Part shown: piece after piece, positions 28,661 to 38,200 of the stretch
How positions within the stretch are numbered: position 1 is the stretch's first letter
Layout of the letters: every line of letters begins with the position of its first letter
Assembly (NCBI RefSeq): GCF_025376885.1
Contig: NZ_JAHUBR010000005.1
Location: 1 to 64,000, forward strand
Length of the DNA: 64,000 bases
From: Pseudoruegeria sp. SHC-113
GTDB taxonomy: Bacteria; Pseudomonadota; Alphaproteobacteria; Rhodobacterales; Rhodobacteraceae
Reading direction: 5' to 3'
The notes under the pieces: model-generated
Told to the model about the DNA's origin: nothing
Seen by the model: the letters and a program-made list of their open reading frames with translations, nothing else
Database searches by the model: none
Program-made: the position numbers and the translations under genes

Positions 28661-29929
28661 CTACCCTCGCGCGAAGGGCTCTTTCAGGGCGGGCAGCAGC
28701 CTGCCGCTGCACTCGCCAAAGCCCACCTGATAACCCTCGCCCCGCGCCGCCCCCTGCAGCGTGAGCGTGTCTCCGTCCTCAATGAAGCTGCGGCTGCCGC
28801 CCGTGTCCAGCGCAATGGGCTCCTTGCCGCCCCAGCTCAGCTCCAGAAGCGAGCCCCGGTTTTCGCGTGCAGGGCCGGAGATTGTGCCGGAGCCCAAGAG
28901 ATCGCCCACCCGCATCGGGCAGCCCGAGGTGGTGTGATGCGCCAGCTGCTGCGCGGCGGAGTAATACATCTCGTTGTAGTTCGTGCGCGCGATGGTGGTT
29001 GCGGGTTTGCCATCCGGCGCAAGGGTGACGGCAAGGTCGATGTCATAGAGCATGGGGCCGCAGTCCTTCAGATGGTCCAGCAATTCCACCTCCCGCTTCG
29101 GCGTATCGCATCGGAACGGGGCGAGCGCCGCTGCCGTGACGATCCACGGGCTGATCGTGGTGGCCGTGGCCTTGGCCTGAAACGGCCCCAGCGGCTGGTA
29201 CTCCCAGGCCTGAATGTCGCGGGCGGACCAGTCGTTGAGCAGCACGTAGCCGAAGATATTGGCATCGGCCTCTGCCACCGAAATCGGCCCCTCGCTCGCG
29301 ACGCCGACGATGGCCCCAAGCTCCAGCTCGATGTCAAATCGCGCGGAAGGCGCGAAGCGTGGCGCGGCCGCGTCGGGTGCTTTCACCTGCCCCCACGGGC
29401 GGCGCACGTCGGTGCCGGATACGACCACGGACGAGGCCCGCCCATTGTAACCGATGGGAATATGCAGCCAGTTCGGCGGCAGCGCGTTCTCCGCCCCGCG
29501 AAACATGGTGCCCACGTTGGTGGCATGGTGCCGCCCGGCGTAGAAATCGGTGTATTCGCTCACCCGGAAGGGCAAATGCAGCGCCGCCTGCGCCATTGGC
29601 ACGGTATAGGCGATGAGCGCCTCCTGCGTGGCCTCCTCCGCCCCTTCCGCCAGCAGCGCCTGCAGCTGCGCGCGATAGGCGACCCAGGCCTTTGGCCCGA
29701 GTTCCATGAAATCGTTCCAATACGGCGCATCGAGAACGTCGGCCTCGGGATCGGCGCGCAGGATCCCGACGACCTCTAGCCCGGTGGCATCCAGAATGCG
29801 GTCGCCAATGGCCACGCCGCAGCGCAGATCGCCGTCCTCCACCGAAAAGACCCCATAGGGCAGGTTGTTGAGGGGGAAGTGCGTTTCAGCGGAGTTGGCG
29901 CTCTCGAGCCAGCTTTTCAGCAGCGTCAT
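28661..29929 (-). CDS. fahA: Fumarylacetoacetase
   Basis: 422-aa enzyme that cleaves 4-fumarylacetoacetate to fumarate and acetoacetate, the last step of homogentisate breakdown. The family signature DFYAGRHHATNVGTMFRG is near residues 127-144, containing the catalytic His. Metal and substrate residues follow in FDIELELGAIVG and LLNDWSARDIQAWEY. Length matches the family. The start overlaps the maiA stop by 4 nt (ATGA). Confidence 0.96.
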   Translation of the reverse strand: MTLLKSWLESANSAETHFPLNNLPYGVFSVEDGDLRCGVAIGDRILDATGLEVVGILRADPEADVLDAPYWNDFMELGPKAWVAYRAQLQALLAEGAEEATQEALIAYTVPMAQAALHLPFRVSEYTDFYAGRHHATNVGTMFRGAENALPPNWLHIPIGYNGRASSVVVSGTDVRRPWGQVKAPDAAAPRFAPSARFDIELELGAIVGVASEGPISVAEADANIFGYVLLNDWSARDIQAWEYQPLGPFQAKATATTISPWIVTAAALAPFRCDTPKREVELLDHLKDCGPMLYDIDLAVTLAPDGKPATTIARTNYNEMYYSAAQQLAHHTTSGCPMRVGDLLGSGTISGPARENRGSLLELSWGGKEPIALDTGGSRSFIEDGDTLTLQGAARGEGYQVGFGECSGRLLPALKEPFARG

Positions 29930-30567
29930 GCGGGGGCCTCTGTGGGTTTGAGAGTGTCTGGGTGGGCGGCGGCGATTTCCGGCAGGGCGAGGCAGGCCGC
30001 CTCAACCCGGCGCAACCTTGGGTAGGGGGCAAGATCCACCTCCCACCGCCGCGCGTTGTAAAGCTGCGCCACGAGGCAAAGATCGGCCATGCTGGGGCCA
30101 TCGCCGAGCGCAAATTCCGTATCGGGCGAGGCCATCGCCTCGGCGGCCTCGAAGCCGCGCGTCATCCAATGGACCATCCAGTCCTTCGCCTGCGCCTGAC
30201 TTGCGCCGAACACATTGTGCAGGTGATCCACCACGCGCAGGTTGTTGACCGGGTGAATATCCATCGCCACCACATGGGAAAGCGCCTCAACCCGCGCCTT
30301 CGCAAGGGGATCTTCCGGCAGCAGGCGTGGCGCGGGGTGGATGGCGTCCAGATAAGCGATGATCGCCAGCGATTGGGTGAGCACCGTGCCATCGGCAAGC
30401 GCCAGCGCAGGCACGCCATGGGCCGGGTTCAGCGCCACGTAGCCCGGCGCATGCTGCGCCCCGGCCAACAGATCTACCGGAACCTCTTCAAAAGCACAGC
30501 CCTTCAGGTTCAGGGCCGCCCGCACCCGGAAGCTGGTGGTGGAGCGCCAGTAGCCGTAGAGCCTCAT
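29926..30567 (-). CDS. maiA: Maleylacetoacetate isomerase (zeta-class glutathione transferase)
   Basis: 213-aa GST-fold enzyme that isomerises maleylacetoacetate to fumarylacetoacetate with glutathione. The zeta-class active-site motif appears as YGYWRSTTSFRVRAALN at residues 4-20, with Ser/Thr in the usual SSCSWRVR place. The thioredoxin fold is followed by the helical domain. It overlaps both neighbours by 4 nt, between the DUF1428 gene and fahA. Confidence 0.93.
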   Translation of the reverse strand: MRLYGYWRSTTSFRVRAALNLKGCAFEEVPVDLLAGAQHAPGYVALNPAHGVPALALADGTVLTQSLAIIAYLDAIHPAPRLLPEDPLAKARVEALSHVVAMDIHPVNNLRVVDHLHNVFGASQAQAKDWMVHWMTRGFEAAEAMASPDTEFALGDGPSMADLCLVAQLYNARRWEVDLAPYPRLRRVEAACLALPEIAAAHPDTLKPTEAPA

Positions 30568-30923
30568 GCCTCATCCATGATCACGTCGAAGCCGCCGAAG
30601 ATCATGCGCGGGCCCGCGACGAGATCCAGATCCATCAGCGCCGCCATGCGCGGATCCTCAAAGACAGCCTTATGCGCGGCATCGCGCGTGGCCCTGTCCG
30701 AAAACTCCATCCACGAAAAGGCGGCCGTCTCATCCTCGGCGAGTTCCACCGCACGCGGGAAGGATGTCCGCTCCCCATAGGGCACATCATCGGCCCAAGT
30801 TTCCACGCAGCGCGTCGCGCCATTTTCCAGATAGAGCGCCGCCGCCGCGCGCGACATCGCGATGTAATCGGCCTTGCGCGCGGTTTTGACAGGCACCACG
30901 AAACCTTCCACGTAAGCCATCAT
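30564..30923 (-). CDS. DUF1428 family protein
   Basis: 119-aa protein beginning [12 protein letters not shown] and ending in a conserved-looking block with [11 protein letters not shown], the pattern of DUF1428 proteins (a dimeric alpha-beta barrel fold). Its function is unknown. Its position, overlapping hmgA on one side and maiA on the other, means it is cotranslated with the homogentisate enzymes. It could be an accessory or detoxifying protein, but this is only context. Starts at 30923 and 30920 are equally possible. Confidence 0.85.
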   Translation of the reverse strand: MMAYVEGFVVPVKTARKADYIAMSRAAAALYLENGATRCVETWADDVPYGERTSFPRAVELAEDETAAFSWMEFSDRATRDAAHKAVFEDPRMAALMDLDLVAGPRMIFGGFDVIMDEA

Positions 30924-32323
30924 TTCTTCCCCGGTGTGCCGTCGAACTTCTTCTCAAGCGTGGCCCAGCAGTCGATGTAATCATCCTGCAGCGGGGCCTC
31001 CTGCCCGGCGAAAGCCGTCAGCTGCTGCGGAAAGCGCGTCTCGAACATGAAGGACATGGTGTGGTCCAGCTTGTCGGGGCCGAGGTTGGCGTTGGAGGCC
31101 TTCTCGAACGCTTCCCGGTCGGGGCCATGGGGCAGCATCATGTTGTGCAGGCTGATCCCGCCCGGCACGAAGCCCTGCGGCTTGGCGTCATACTGGCCGT
31201 AGATGTTGCCCATCAGCTCGCTCATGATGTTCTTGTGATACCACGGCGGGCGGAAGGTATCCTCCGCCACCATCCAGCGCTCGCGGAACAGCACGAAATC
31301 GATGTTCGCCGTGCCGGGCTGCCCCGAAGGCGCGGTGAGCACGGTGAAGATCGACGGGTCGGGGTGATCAAACAGCACCGCCCCCACCGGGCAATAGGTG
31401 CGCAGATCGTATTTGTAGGGCGCGTAGTTGCCGTGCCAGGCCACCACGTCCAGCGGGCTCTGGCCGATTTGCGTCCGGTGGAACTGGCCGCACCATTTGA
31501 CGGTGACGGTGGAAGGCACCTCGCGATCCTCGAACGCCGCCACGGGGGCCTTGAAATCGCGCGGGTTGGCCATGCAGTTCGCGCCAATCGGCCCGCGCCC
31601 GGGCAGTTCGAACTTCTGGCCGTAGTTCTCGCAGACAAACCCCCGGCACGGCCCCTCCAGAACCTCCACCCGGTACAGCAGCCCGCGCGGCAGGATGGCG
31701 ATCTCCTTGGGCTCCAGATCGAGGATCCCCAGCTCCGTGCAGAAGCGCAGACGCCCCTCCTGCGGCACCACCAGCATCTCGCTGTCGGCAGAGAAGAAAT
31801 AGCTGTCCACCATGCTCTCGGTCACGAGGTAGACATGGCTCGCCATGCCCACCTGCGTGTGCACATCACCCGCCGTCGTCATGGTGCGCATGCCGCTCAT
31901 CCAGTCCAGCCCCTCGCCGGTGTGGGGGACAGGGTCCCAGCGGTACTGGCCAAGGCTGATCACGTCCTCCACCACATGGGGGGCGGATTTCCAGTAGGGC
32001 AGATCGATCTTCTCGTAGCGGTGGGAGTGCTTCACGGACGGCCGGATACGGTAACACCACGTGCGCTCCGGGCGCACATCGGTGAAGGCGGTGCCGGAAA
32101 GCTGCTCGCCGTAGAGCCCGTAGGCGCACTTCTGCGGCGAGTTCATCCCCTGCGGCAGCGCGCCGGGCAGGGCCTCGGTTTCGAAATCATTGCCGAAGCC
32201 GGGCATATAGCCCTCATGCGCCCCGGGCAGCGAGGGCGCCTGCGTGAGGCCAGACAGGGTCTGGGCCGACTGTGTCTGGGCCAACTGAGTCCGGGCCGAG
32301 GGTGCGGATTGGTCGTTCATCAA
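30920..32323 (-). CDS. hmgA: Homogentisate 1,2-dioxygenase
   Basis: 467-aa iron(II) dioxygenase that opens the ring of homogentisate to maleylacetoacetate. The metal-site region [20 protein letters not shown] and [19 protein letters not shown] carries the two His and one Glu ligands. The core from [19 protein letters not shown] onward is highly typical. The first 35 residues are low-complexity (Gln/Thr/Ser-rich), encoded by a 15-nt tandem repeat, and are probably dispensable. First gene of the operon hmgA-DUF1428-maiA-fahA-MBL-hydroxylase-DUF2783. Confidence 0.97.
   Translation of the reverse strand: MMNDQSAPSARTQLAQTQSAQTLSGLTQAPSLPGAHEGYMPGFGNDFETEALPGALPQGMNSPQKCAYGLYGEQLSGTAFTDVRPERTWCYRIRPSVKHSHRYEKIDLPYWKSAPHVVEDVISLGQYRWDPVPHTGEGLDWMSGMRTMTTAGDVHTQVGMASHVYLVTESMVDSYFFSADSEMLVVPQEGRLRFCTELGILDLEPKEIAILPRGLLYRVEVLEGPCRGFVCENYGQKFELPGRGPIGANCMANPRDFKAPVAAFEDREVPSTVTVKWCGQFHRTQIGQSPLDVVAWHGNYAPYKYDLRTYCPVGAVLFDHPDPSIFTVLTAPSGQPGTANIDFVLFRERWMVAEDTFRPPWYHKNIMSELMGNIYGQYDAKPQGFVPGGISLHNMMLPHGPDREAFEKASNANLGPDKLDHTMSFMFETRFPQQLTAFAGQEAPLQDDYIDCWATLEKKFDGTPGKK
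32259..32303 (-). repeat. 15-nt tandem repeat in the hmgA 5' end
   Basis: Three near-identical 15-nt units (32259-32273, 32274-32288, 32289-32303) encode the Gln/Thr/Ser-rich N-terminal tail of HmgA. The period keeps the frame, so unit number can vary without breaking the gene. Confidence 0.75.
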
Positions 32324-32357
32324 AGCCTCCTGCGCTGCATGGAGACTCGGAGGTAAC

Positions 32358-32373
32358 AGTTGCTTTTGTAACT
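32358..32373 (-). promoter_or_regulatory. Imperfect palindrome upstream of hmgA
   Basis: AGTTGCTTTTGTAACT has 6-bp arms with one mismatch and lies 35-50 bp upstream of the hmgA start. Size and position suit an operator for a MarR- or TetR/IclR-type homogentisate regulator. No such regulator gene lies beside it. Confidence 0.45.
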
Positions 32374-32622
32374 AACAATGGAGGAGGGGGGCGTAAAGCG
32401 GACTTTCTCTGCAAGAGCGAGCCCTGCAAACTATCACTGGGGAAGCCGACGTTCATTGGACGGTCAGATCATTGATTTTACTGCAACGCCGCGTGCAGCG
32501 AACCGCGGCTGGTCGCCTGAAGTAGTATCCCTGTCCGCTTGGTAGTGCCCTTCTGCGGGGCTACGCTTTCCTAAAAGCGCGCAGCGGTTGAGAGTTGCAA
32601 GTGATTGCGCCGCATGCAAGGA

Positions 32623-32665
32623 TTGCTGGCGCAATATCCAGCAAGAAATTTCCAGCAAGAAATTT
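32623..32665 (+). repeat. Inverted repeat plus tandem 14-bp repeat directly before the island operon
   Basis: TTGCTGG (32623-32629) and CCAGCAA (32638-32644) form perfect 7-bp arms with an 8-bp spacer. CCAGCAAGAAATTT is then tandemly repeated at 32638-32651 and 32652-32665, ending one base before the ATG at 32667. This places a third CCAGCAA half-site over the ribosome-binding region, as expected for a repressor site or a translational control element. Confidence 0.7.
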
Positions 32666-32666
32666 A

Positions 32667-33272
32667 ATGAACCAAGAACGACCAAATGCCACAGCGTCAC
32701 CCAGCAGGCTGACAATTGGGATCGTGATAGCTACATCTGTTCTGTCTTCTATGGCAACCCTTGCTGCGGCGTACGGCTGGACTCGCTTTCGAGTCATTTT
32801 CTCGACGTTCCCTGAAAGCGACTGTTGGACCTACGGCGACAAAAGCATTTGCTTCTTCGACAATACGATGACTTCCGATGGCATGATCGCCGTGCTGTCG
32901 AGCTTTTACACGAACCTGATCGTCATTTTGATCGGCATCCTAACCCTCATTGGAATCATCGCCGCCTTGAGCCTTCGCTACTCAGCCAAGCAGCATGTCG
33001 AAGCTGAATTGCCGACACTCACCAAGAACTTCTTCACCAACAATTCAGGTAGAGCTCTGCTCATCGAACAGATTGCAGAGGGAAGCAGGGAAATGAAAGA
33101 TACCGTTGACGGACTTCAGGAGAAGTCACGAGATCACGGTGAGTTTATTGCTGGGTTTTCAGACCGCCTTGAGCGCCTCGAATATCAAGTAGAAGAAATG
33201 GATACAGGTGAAACTGTAACCGAACCGGATGAAGAAAACACTCAGCTTGGAGCTGACGAACATGGTGTCTAA
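32667..33272 (+). CDS. Two-TM membrane protein with cytosolic coiled-coil tail (island gene 1)
   Basis: 201-aa protein of no recognised family. Hydrophobic segments at about residues 16-36 and 75-100 flank a 35-residue loop containing two cysteines (SDCWTYGDKSICFFD), which would face the periplasm and could form a disulphide. The tail from about 105 onward is charged and helical (EIAEGSREMKDTVDGLQ-like heptads), ending in an acidic stretch. I chose the ATG at 32667; a TTG at 32595 would include the repeat region. Its stop overlaps the peptidase start region. Base composition is clearly lower in GC than the flanking hmgA and RND genes. Confidence 0.75.
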   Translation: MNQERPNATASPSRLTIGIVIATSVLSSMATLAAAYGWTRFRVIFSTFPESDCWTYGDKSICFFDNTMTSDGMIAVLSSFYTNLIVILIGILTLIGIIAALSLRYSAKQHVEAELPTLTKNFFTNNSGRALLIEQIAEGSREMKDTVDGLQEKSRDHGEFIAGFSDRLERLEYQVEEMDTGETVTEPDEENTQLGADEHGV

Positions 33273-33825
33273 ATCGCCTCGTAGGCCGCAACGCCCTGGA
33301 ACAGTAGCTAGCCAAAGAGATTTGCCTCCGCCGGGGCTTCTGGACACGCCAGAACAGGTCTTGAAATACTACGAACGAATGGGGCTTCCGTTAGACTCAT
33401 CCATCCCAATCGAGACGATTATTAAGTCAAACAACGAGCTTGACCTAAGCTTCAAGGATCTCGGGATCAATGACGCTTACATAAAGCGTTTAGCTGACGA
33501 CAGGTTCGAAATCGCGGTGAACTCCAAACATCATCCCAACCGCCAGCGGTTTTCTATGGCGCATGAGTACGCTCACTACTTGCTGCACCGAGGGAAAATC
33601 GACTCGATGCCCGAAGGCGAGCGAATTCTGCATAGAAACGGCGACAAGAACTCGATCGAGTATCAAGCTAACACTTTTGCCGCCGAGTTGCTCATGCCAG
33701 AAGTTTTGGTGCGCCGAGCTTTCCGCGTGTCACATGGCAATCTGACGAAGATGGCGTTGGAGCTAGGAGTTTCAAAAGAGTCTCTGAAATATCGCCTCAG
33801 TAATCTGGGCTATCGTGTAGCATGA
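33262..33825 (+). CDS. ImmA/IrrE family metallopeptidase (island gene 2)
   Basis: 187-aa zinc peptidase of the ImmA/IrrE (COG2856) family. The HExxH motif is in RFSMAHEYAHYLLHRG, and the third ligand region is in EYQANTFAAELLMPE, the family hallmark. The C terminus (LTKMALELGVSKESLKYRLSNLGY) is the usual helical end. Known members cleave repressors (ImmA, on Bacillus ICEBs1) or control radiation response (IrrE/PprI cleaving DdrO). No Xre repressor is encoded beside it, so its target is unknown. I chose the ATG at 33262 with GGAG 7-8 nt upstream; the ATG at 33229 is the alternative. Confidence 0.85.
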   Translation: MVSKSPRRPQRPGTVASQRDLPPPGLLDTPEQVLKYYERMGLPLDSSIPIETIIKSNNELDLSFKDLGINDAYIKRLADDRFEIAVNSKHHPNRQRFSMAHEYAHYLLHRGKIDSMPEGERILHRNGDKNSIEYQANTFAAELLMPEVLVRRAFRVSHGNLTKMALELGVSKESLKYRLSNLGYRVA

Positions 33826-34985
33826 CATATCATCTGCTCCTCAAAATGGGCGACTCAGAGATACGCGCGTGGAAGCACTTGAGCCCGCAACGGAAAGCTG
33901 CGCTGTCGGTTCACTGCGAGATCACCAGAGGAAGGAAACGTCCGAATAAAGACAAATCGGCACCAATAGAGTACAACATCGCGAAGATTTACTCGGCAAT
34001 CGCCGAAGATTTCACCGAGTGTCAGGTCTGCGTGGTGGACATCACAAGAGAGCCGTCGCTGCGATCAAGCGAAACGCAGTCGCTAGGTAATAGCGCCAAC
34101 GGCTACGCCTTATGGGTCGCGAAGGTGAATGAACTTCATGCGGAGAATGCCAAGGTTCGACCGACACTTATCGTCAATCCGAGTGAGGACGACGACTACA
34201 ATCAGTACGAGACCGCTATTCTAACTCAGTTCGACGCATTTGCGGAGCGATATGACTTAATATCATATCGAGCGTCGGTACTTCACGACGAAGGCTTTAT
34301 CGATGACTTGACTATGCTGGCCGATAGGGCGAATGCCTTTGTTGAGCAGGGAAAACGATTTGAGATACTTCTCGATTTCGAATTCGTTCAAGCATCAACG
34401 GCACCACTCCATGCAGCTTATGTAGCTCCGCTCATTAGCCAGATTCGCACAATCATTCCTCACGCAAGCATCGTAAGCCTTGGTACGTCCTTCCCAAAAA
34501 GTGTAACAGACGTTGGAGACGAAGAACGAGACGAATTTCGTCTCGAAGAACTTGCGCTGTATGAAGCGATAAACCGGGCGCAGAACCAGCCGATCGAATA
34601 TGGCGACTATGGCTCGATTAACCCCATACGGAACGACGCATTTATCCCAGTTGGGCAATACCTACGAGCAAGGATCGACTTTCCAACCGATAAGAAGTCG
34701 ATCTACTACCATCGCGTTGCGCCCAACGTAGACCCCAATACGAAGAAACTAATCTCGCCCAGGAGCTCGATGTACAAGGCTGCAGCAAAACGCGTCATGG
34801 CGGATGCAAGCCATAGTCCGCTCCGCGGCTCTTGGGGATATGATAAGATTGTCGAAGCCGCGACCAAGGCACCGGAGGGGAGCTCTCCAAACTTCTGGAT
34901 CTCTGTAAGGATGGAAATGCATATATGTAGACGCCTTGATGCAATGGCTCAACAGGCGACCTCCAGTGGACTTGGGGACACCTAG
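33822..34985 (+). CDS. Beta-family protein (phage T4 beta-like; island gene 3)
   Basis: 387-aa protein that fits the Beta protein family (PF14350), named after a phage-encoded protein. Its start, YHLLLKMGDSEIRAWKHLS, with a possible ITRGRKRP segment near 35-43, is the usual family opening, and the C terminus has FPTDKKSIYYH and a CRRLDAMA end. The fold is likely a TIM-barrel-like alpha/beta domain; no function is established. As I recall, family members are often found beside ImmA/IrrE or sce7725/sce7726 proteins in variable genome regions. The start overlaps the peptidase stop by 4 nt (ATGA), so it is cotranslated. Confidence 0.78.
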   Translation: MTYHLLLKMGDSEIRAWKHLSPQRKAALSVHCEITRGRKRPNKDKSAPIEYNIAKIYSAIAEDFTECQVCVVDITREPSLRSSETQSLGNSANGYALWVAKVNELHAENAKVRPTLIVNPSEDDDYNQYETAILTQFDAFAERYDLISYRASVLHDEGFIDDLTMLADRANAFVEQGKRFEILLDFEFVQASTAPLHAAYVAPLISQIRTIIPHASIVSLGTSFPKSVTDVGDEERDEFRLEELALYEAINRAQNQPIEYGDYGSINPIRNDAFIPVGQYLRARIDFPTDKKSIYYHRVAPNVDPNTKKLISPRSSMYKAAAKRVMADASHSPLRGSWGYDKIVEAATKAPEGSSPNFWISVRMEMHICRRLDAMAQQATSSGLGDT

Positions 34986-35280
34986 TTTATGAACCCGCGT
35001 CGACGGTTATTTTATAGCTTGGCGTTCCGGCGTGACCGGGAACCACGCATCGAAAATTGAATATACCAGAAGAACGGCGGGGTATTGGTGGCATGTGCGG
35101 CGAACGACAGGAATGTCCGCGATGCAAACCTCGGATTGGTTAAAATGCTGCGGCCAGGATGAATGGCCGATCCGGTGATGCTGCGGTGCGGCATTGACGG
35201 CCACCCCGAAGGGGCGGACTGGGCCGTTTGCTACTAATCCAGCGTGACTTCTGGAAGTCCAAGGACTGCCAAAGGCCCCC
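34986..35280. other. Intergenic region after the island
   Basis: 295 bp between the Beta-family gene and the RND pump gene, which end toward each other. The frame 35007-35300 on the minus strand could encode 97 aa, but it overlaps the RND stop and has no ribosome site or recognisable motif. The stretch 35130-35240 looks like decayed or repeated non-coding sequence. No terminator with a T-run was seen. Confidence 0.5.
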
Positions 35281-38200
35281 CTACTCCGCCGGAGCCGCAA
35301 CCGCAGCCGGGTCCGGCGACACTCTGTCCCGCCCCGTGAGCGCGAGGCGCAGGAGGGGAGGGACGGTGAGCAGGGTCAGGAAGGCCGACATTGACAGGCC
35401 GCCCACCACCACGGCCCCGAGGCCCCGGTACAGCTCCGAGCCCGCGCCGGGGAAGAGCACCAGCGGCAGCATCCCGCAGACCGACGTCAGCGTGGACATG
35501 AAGATCGGCCGGATCCGGTTGCGCGTGGCCTCCTCGATGGCGGCCACGGCGTCCATCCCGTCCTGCCGCATGTGGTGCAGCGTCTGGTGCACGATCAGGA
35601 TGGCGTTGTTCACCACGATCCCGATCAGGATCACGAAGCCCAAGAGCGTGAGCATGTCCAGGGGTTGGGTGCCGATCCGGTTCAGCACGGCGAGCCCGCC
35701 CACGCCCCCGGCCGCCGCCACGGGCACCGACACCAGCACCACCAGCGGCAGCACGAAGCTTTCAAACAGGATCGCCATCACGAGGAAGACGATGATCAGC
35801 GCCACGACGAGGTTGATCTGGATCGCGTTCCATGTTTGCGAAAGCTGGTCCGCCGTGCCGGAGACTTCCACCCGCACGCCCGGTGGCAGGCCGCGCTGTT
35901 GCAGCGGCGCGATGACCTCGCTCTCGATCAACTCCACGGCGGCTTCCAGCGGCAGCGCGTCCGAGGGGCGGACTTCCAGCGTCACCGTGCGCAGGCGTTC
36001 GAGGTGGCGGATCTCGGTGGGGCCGGCCGTGACGCGCACATCCGCGAGCCCGCTCGCGGAGACGATCTGCCCGCCCGGCGTGACGACGGGAAGCGTGGCG
36101 ATGTCCTGCGTGCGCAGGGCGTCCTGCAGGGTGGCATCGCCTTTCAGGGTCAGGTCGATCCGGCGGTTGCCCACGTTGATCTCTGCAATGCGGATGCCGT
36201 CGTTATAGGCGTCCACCGTGGCGGCCAGATCCTGCGTGGTGAGGCCGGCGTCGGCAAGGCGGATGCGGTCCGGGATCAGCCGCACTTCGGGCGCGCCCAG
36301 CTCAAGGCCGGGGATCGGGCGGAACTGGTGGCCCTCGGAGCGCGGCAGGAGCCCGGCGATGATGCCCGCCGCCTGCCCGGCGACGCCGAGGATCTCCTCC
36401 AGCTCGTTGCCGGAGATGTTCACCTCGATCGTGCGCCCGCCGCCCACGCCCCGGCCAAAGAGCGAGGGCTGGGTCATGAAGCCGAAGGTGCCCGGTTCGG
36501 CAAAGATCGGGCGCGAGAGGATCGGGATCACCTCGGCCACGCGGCTCTCGTCCACCGTCGCCGCGCCCACGAAGCTGTTGCCGGGCGTGGCCACGAAGAA
36601 GAAGCTTGAGAGCGCCGGCGTACCGTCGGCGGTTTCAGCCTCTGGCGCGGCTTCCCACATGGGCTGCGCCACGGCCTCGATGCGCTCAGCGATGGTTTCA
36701 GTGGTGGCGAGGTTGTAGCCCGGCGGCGGGATCAGCAGGCCGAACACGAGGTTGCGGTTGCCCTCGGGCAGGTATTCGAGCTTGGGCAGGAAGGCGATGG
36801 CCGCCAGCGCCGCGCCTGTGCCGATGGCCGAGACAAACAGCAGCCCCAGCGCGCGGAAGCGCACCGTCATCCGCACGTAGGCCATGATCAGCCAGCTGAA
36901 GCCGGCGGCGAAATGGTCGATCCCCGGCAGGCGTACCGTGGACGCCCCTTTGGGCGACAGGATCCGGCTTGCCAGTGCGGGCACCACGGTCACGGCGACC
37001 ACGAGCGAGAGCAGCACAGACACCGAGATCGCCACCGCGATGTCGCGGAACAGCTGCCCGGCCTCAAGCTCCATGATCAGGATCGGGATGAAGACCATCA
37101 CCGTCGTCAGCGCCGAAACAAGCACCGCCCCCCAGACCTGCTTGGCCCCGTGATAGGCGGCCTCGCGGCGGCGCATGCCTTTTTCCTGCAGGCGGTAGAT
37201 GTTTTCCAGCACCACGATGGCGGCATCCACGATCATCCCCACGGCAAAGGCGATGCCGGCCAGCGAGATAACGTTCAGCGTCCGGCCCGTAGCCGCCATG
37301 GCCACGAAGGTTGCCACAATGGAGACGGGAATCGCGAGGCTCACCACCAGCGTGGCGCGGGGGCTGCGCAGGAAGAGCAGCAGCACACCGGCCGCCAGGA
37401 GCCCGCCGATCCAGATGTTCTGCACCACCAGATCGATCGCGCTCTCGATATAGATCGTCTCGTCATAGACCTGCTCCAGCACCAGACCTTCGCGGGCCAC
37501 TGGGCCGTCCTGCAGTTCGGCCAGCACGCGCTGGACCTCATCCATGGTGGAAATCACATTTGCGCCTTGCTCGCGCACGATGTTGAAGGCGAGCGCCTGT
37601 TCGCCCCGGAAACGCAACTGCGCGTTGGAGACCTTGTAGGCAAAGCCCACATCGGCCACGTCTTTCACCAGCACCCGGCCCAGCGTATTCTCGGTGCCCA
37701 GCGTTTCGCTGCGCAGCACCACGTTTTCCACCGCGTCGATGGTGTCGAGCTTGCCTTCCGCGCGCACCACGTAGCGGCGCTTTCCCTCGTCCACGTCCCC
37801 GGCGGAGAGGCTCACGTTCTCGGCGCGCAGCCGTTGGACGACCTGCGGGATCGTCAGCCCGTAGCGGGCCAGATCATCCGGGTGCACAACGATCTGCAGC
37901 TCCCGCGACACGCCGCCAAAGACGTTCACGGTGGAGACGCCATCGATCCGCTCCAGCCGCTCCTTGATCTCATCTTCAACGAAATCGCCATAGTTCGGCA
38001 GAGGCTGGCTCACGCCCTCGCCCGCCTTCACCATGACCCAGGCAATCGGGCTGTCGTCCGCGCCGGAGGTGTTGAGCGTCGGCTCGCTGGCCTCGTCGGG
38101 ATAGCCGCCGACGCGGTCCAACCGGTTGGAAACCAGCAGGAGCACGTCGCTCACATTGGTGCCGACGGCGAATTCCAACGTCACCTCGGCCTGTCCGGTG

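Larger units (their letters stand above)
32324..32666. other. Intergenic region between hmgA and the accessory island
   Basis: 343 bp separating divergent genes. The left part holds the hmgA palindrome at 32358. The right part, from about 32560, becomes A/T-richer and holds the repeats before the island's first gene. No convincing coding sequence was seen; the short leftward frame at 32464-32715 overlaps the island gene and has no recognisable content. Confidence 0.6.

Noticed and set aside
32464-32715. 83-aa leftward frame before the island, as a possible antitoxin gene
   Set aside because: It overlaps the start of the membrane protein gene on the other strand and has no ribosome site or DNA-binding motif.
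35007-35300. 97-aa leftward reading frame after the island
   Set aside because: It overlaps the end of the RND gene, has no ribosome site and shows no recognisable motif; probably non-coding.
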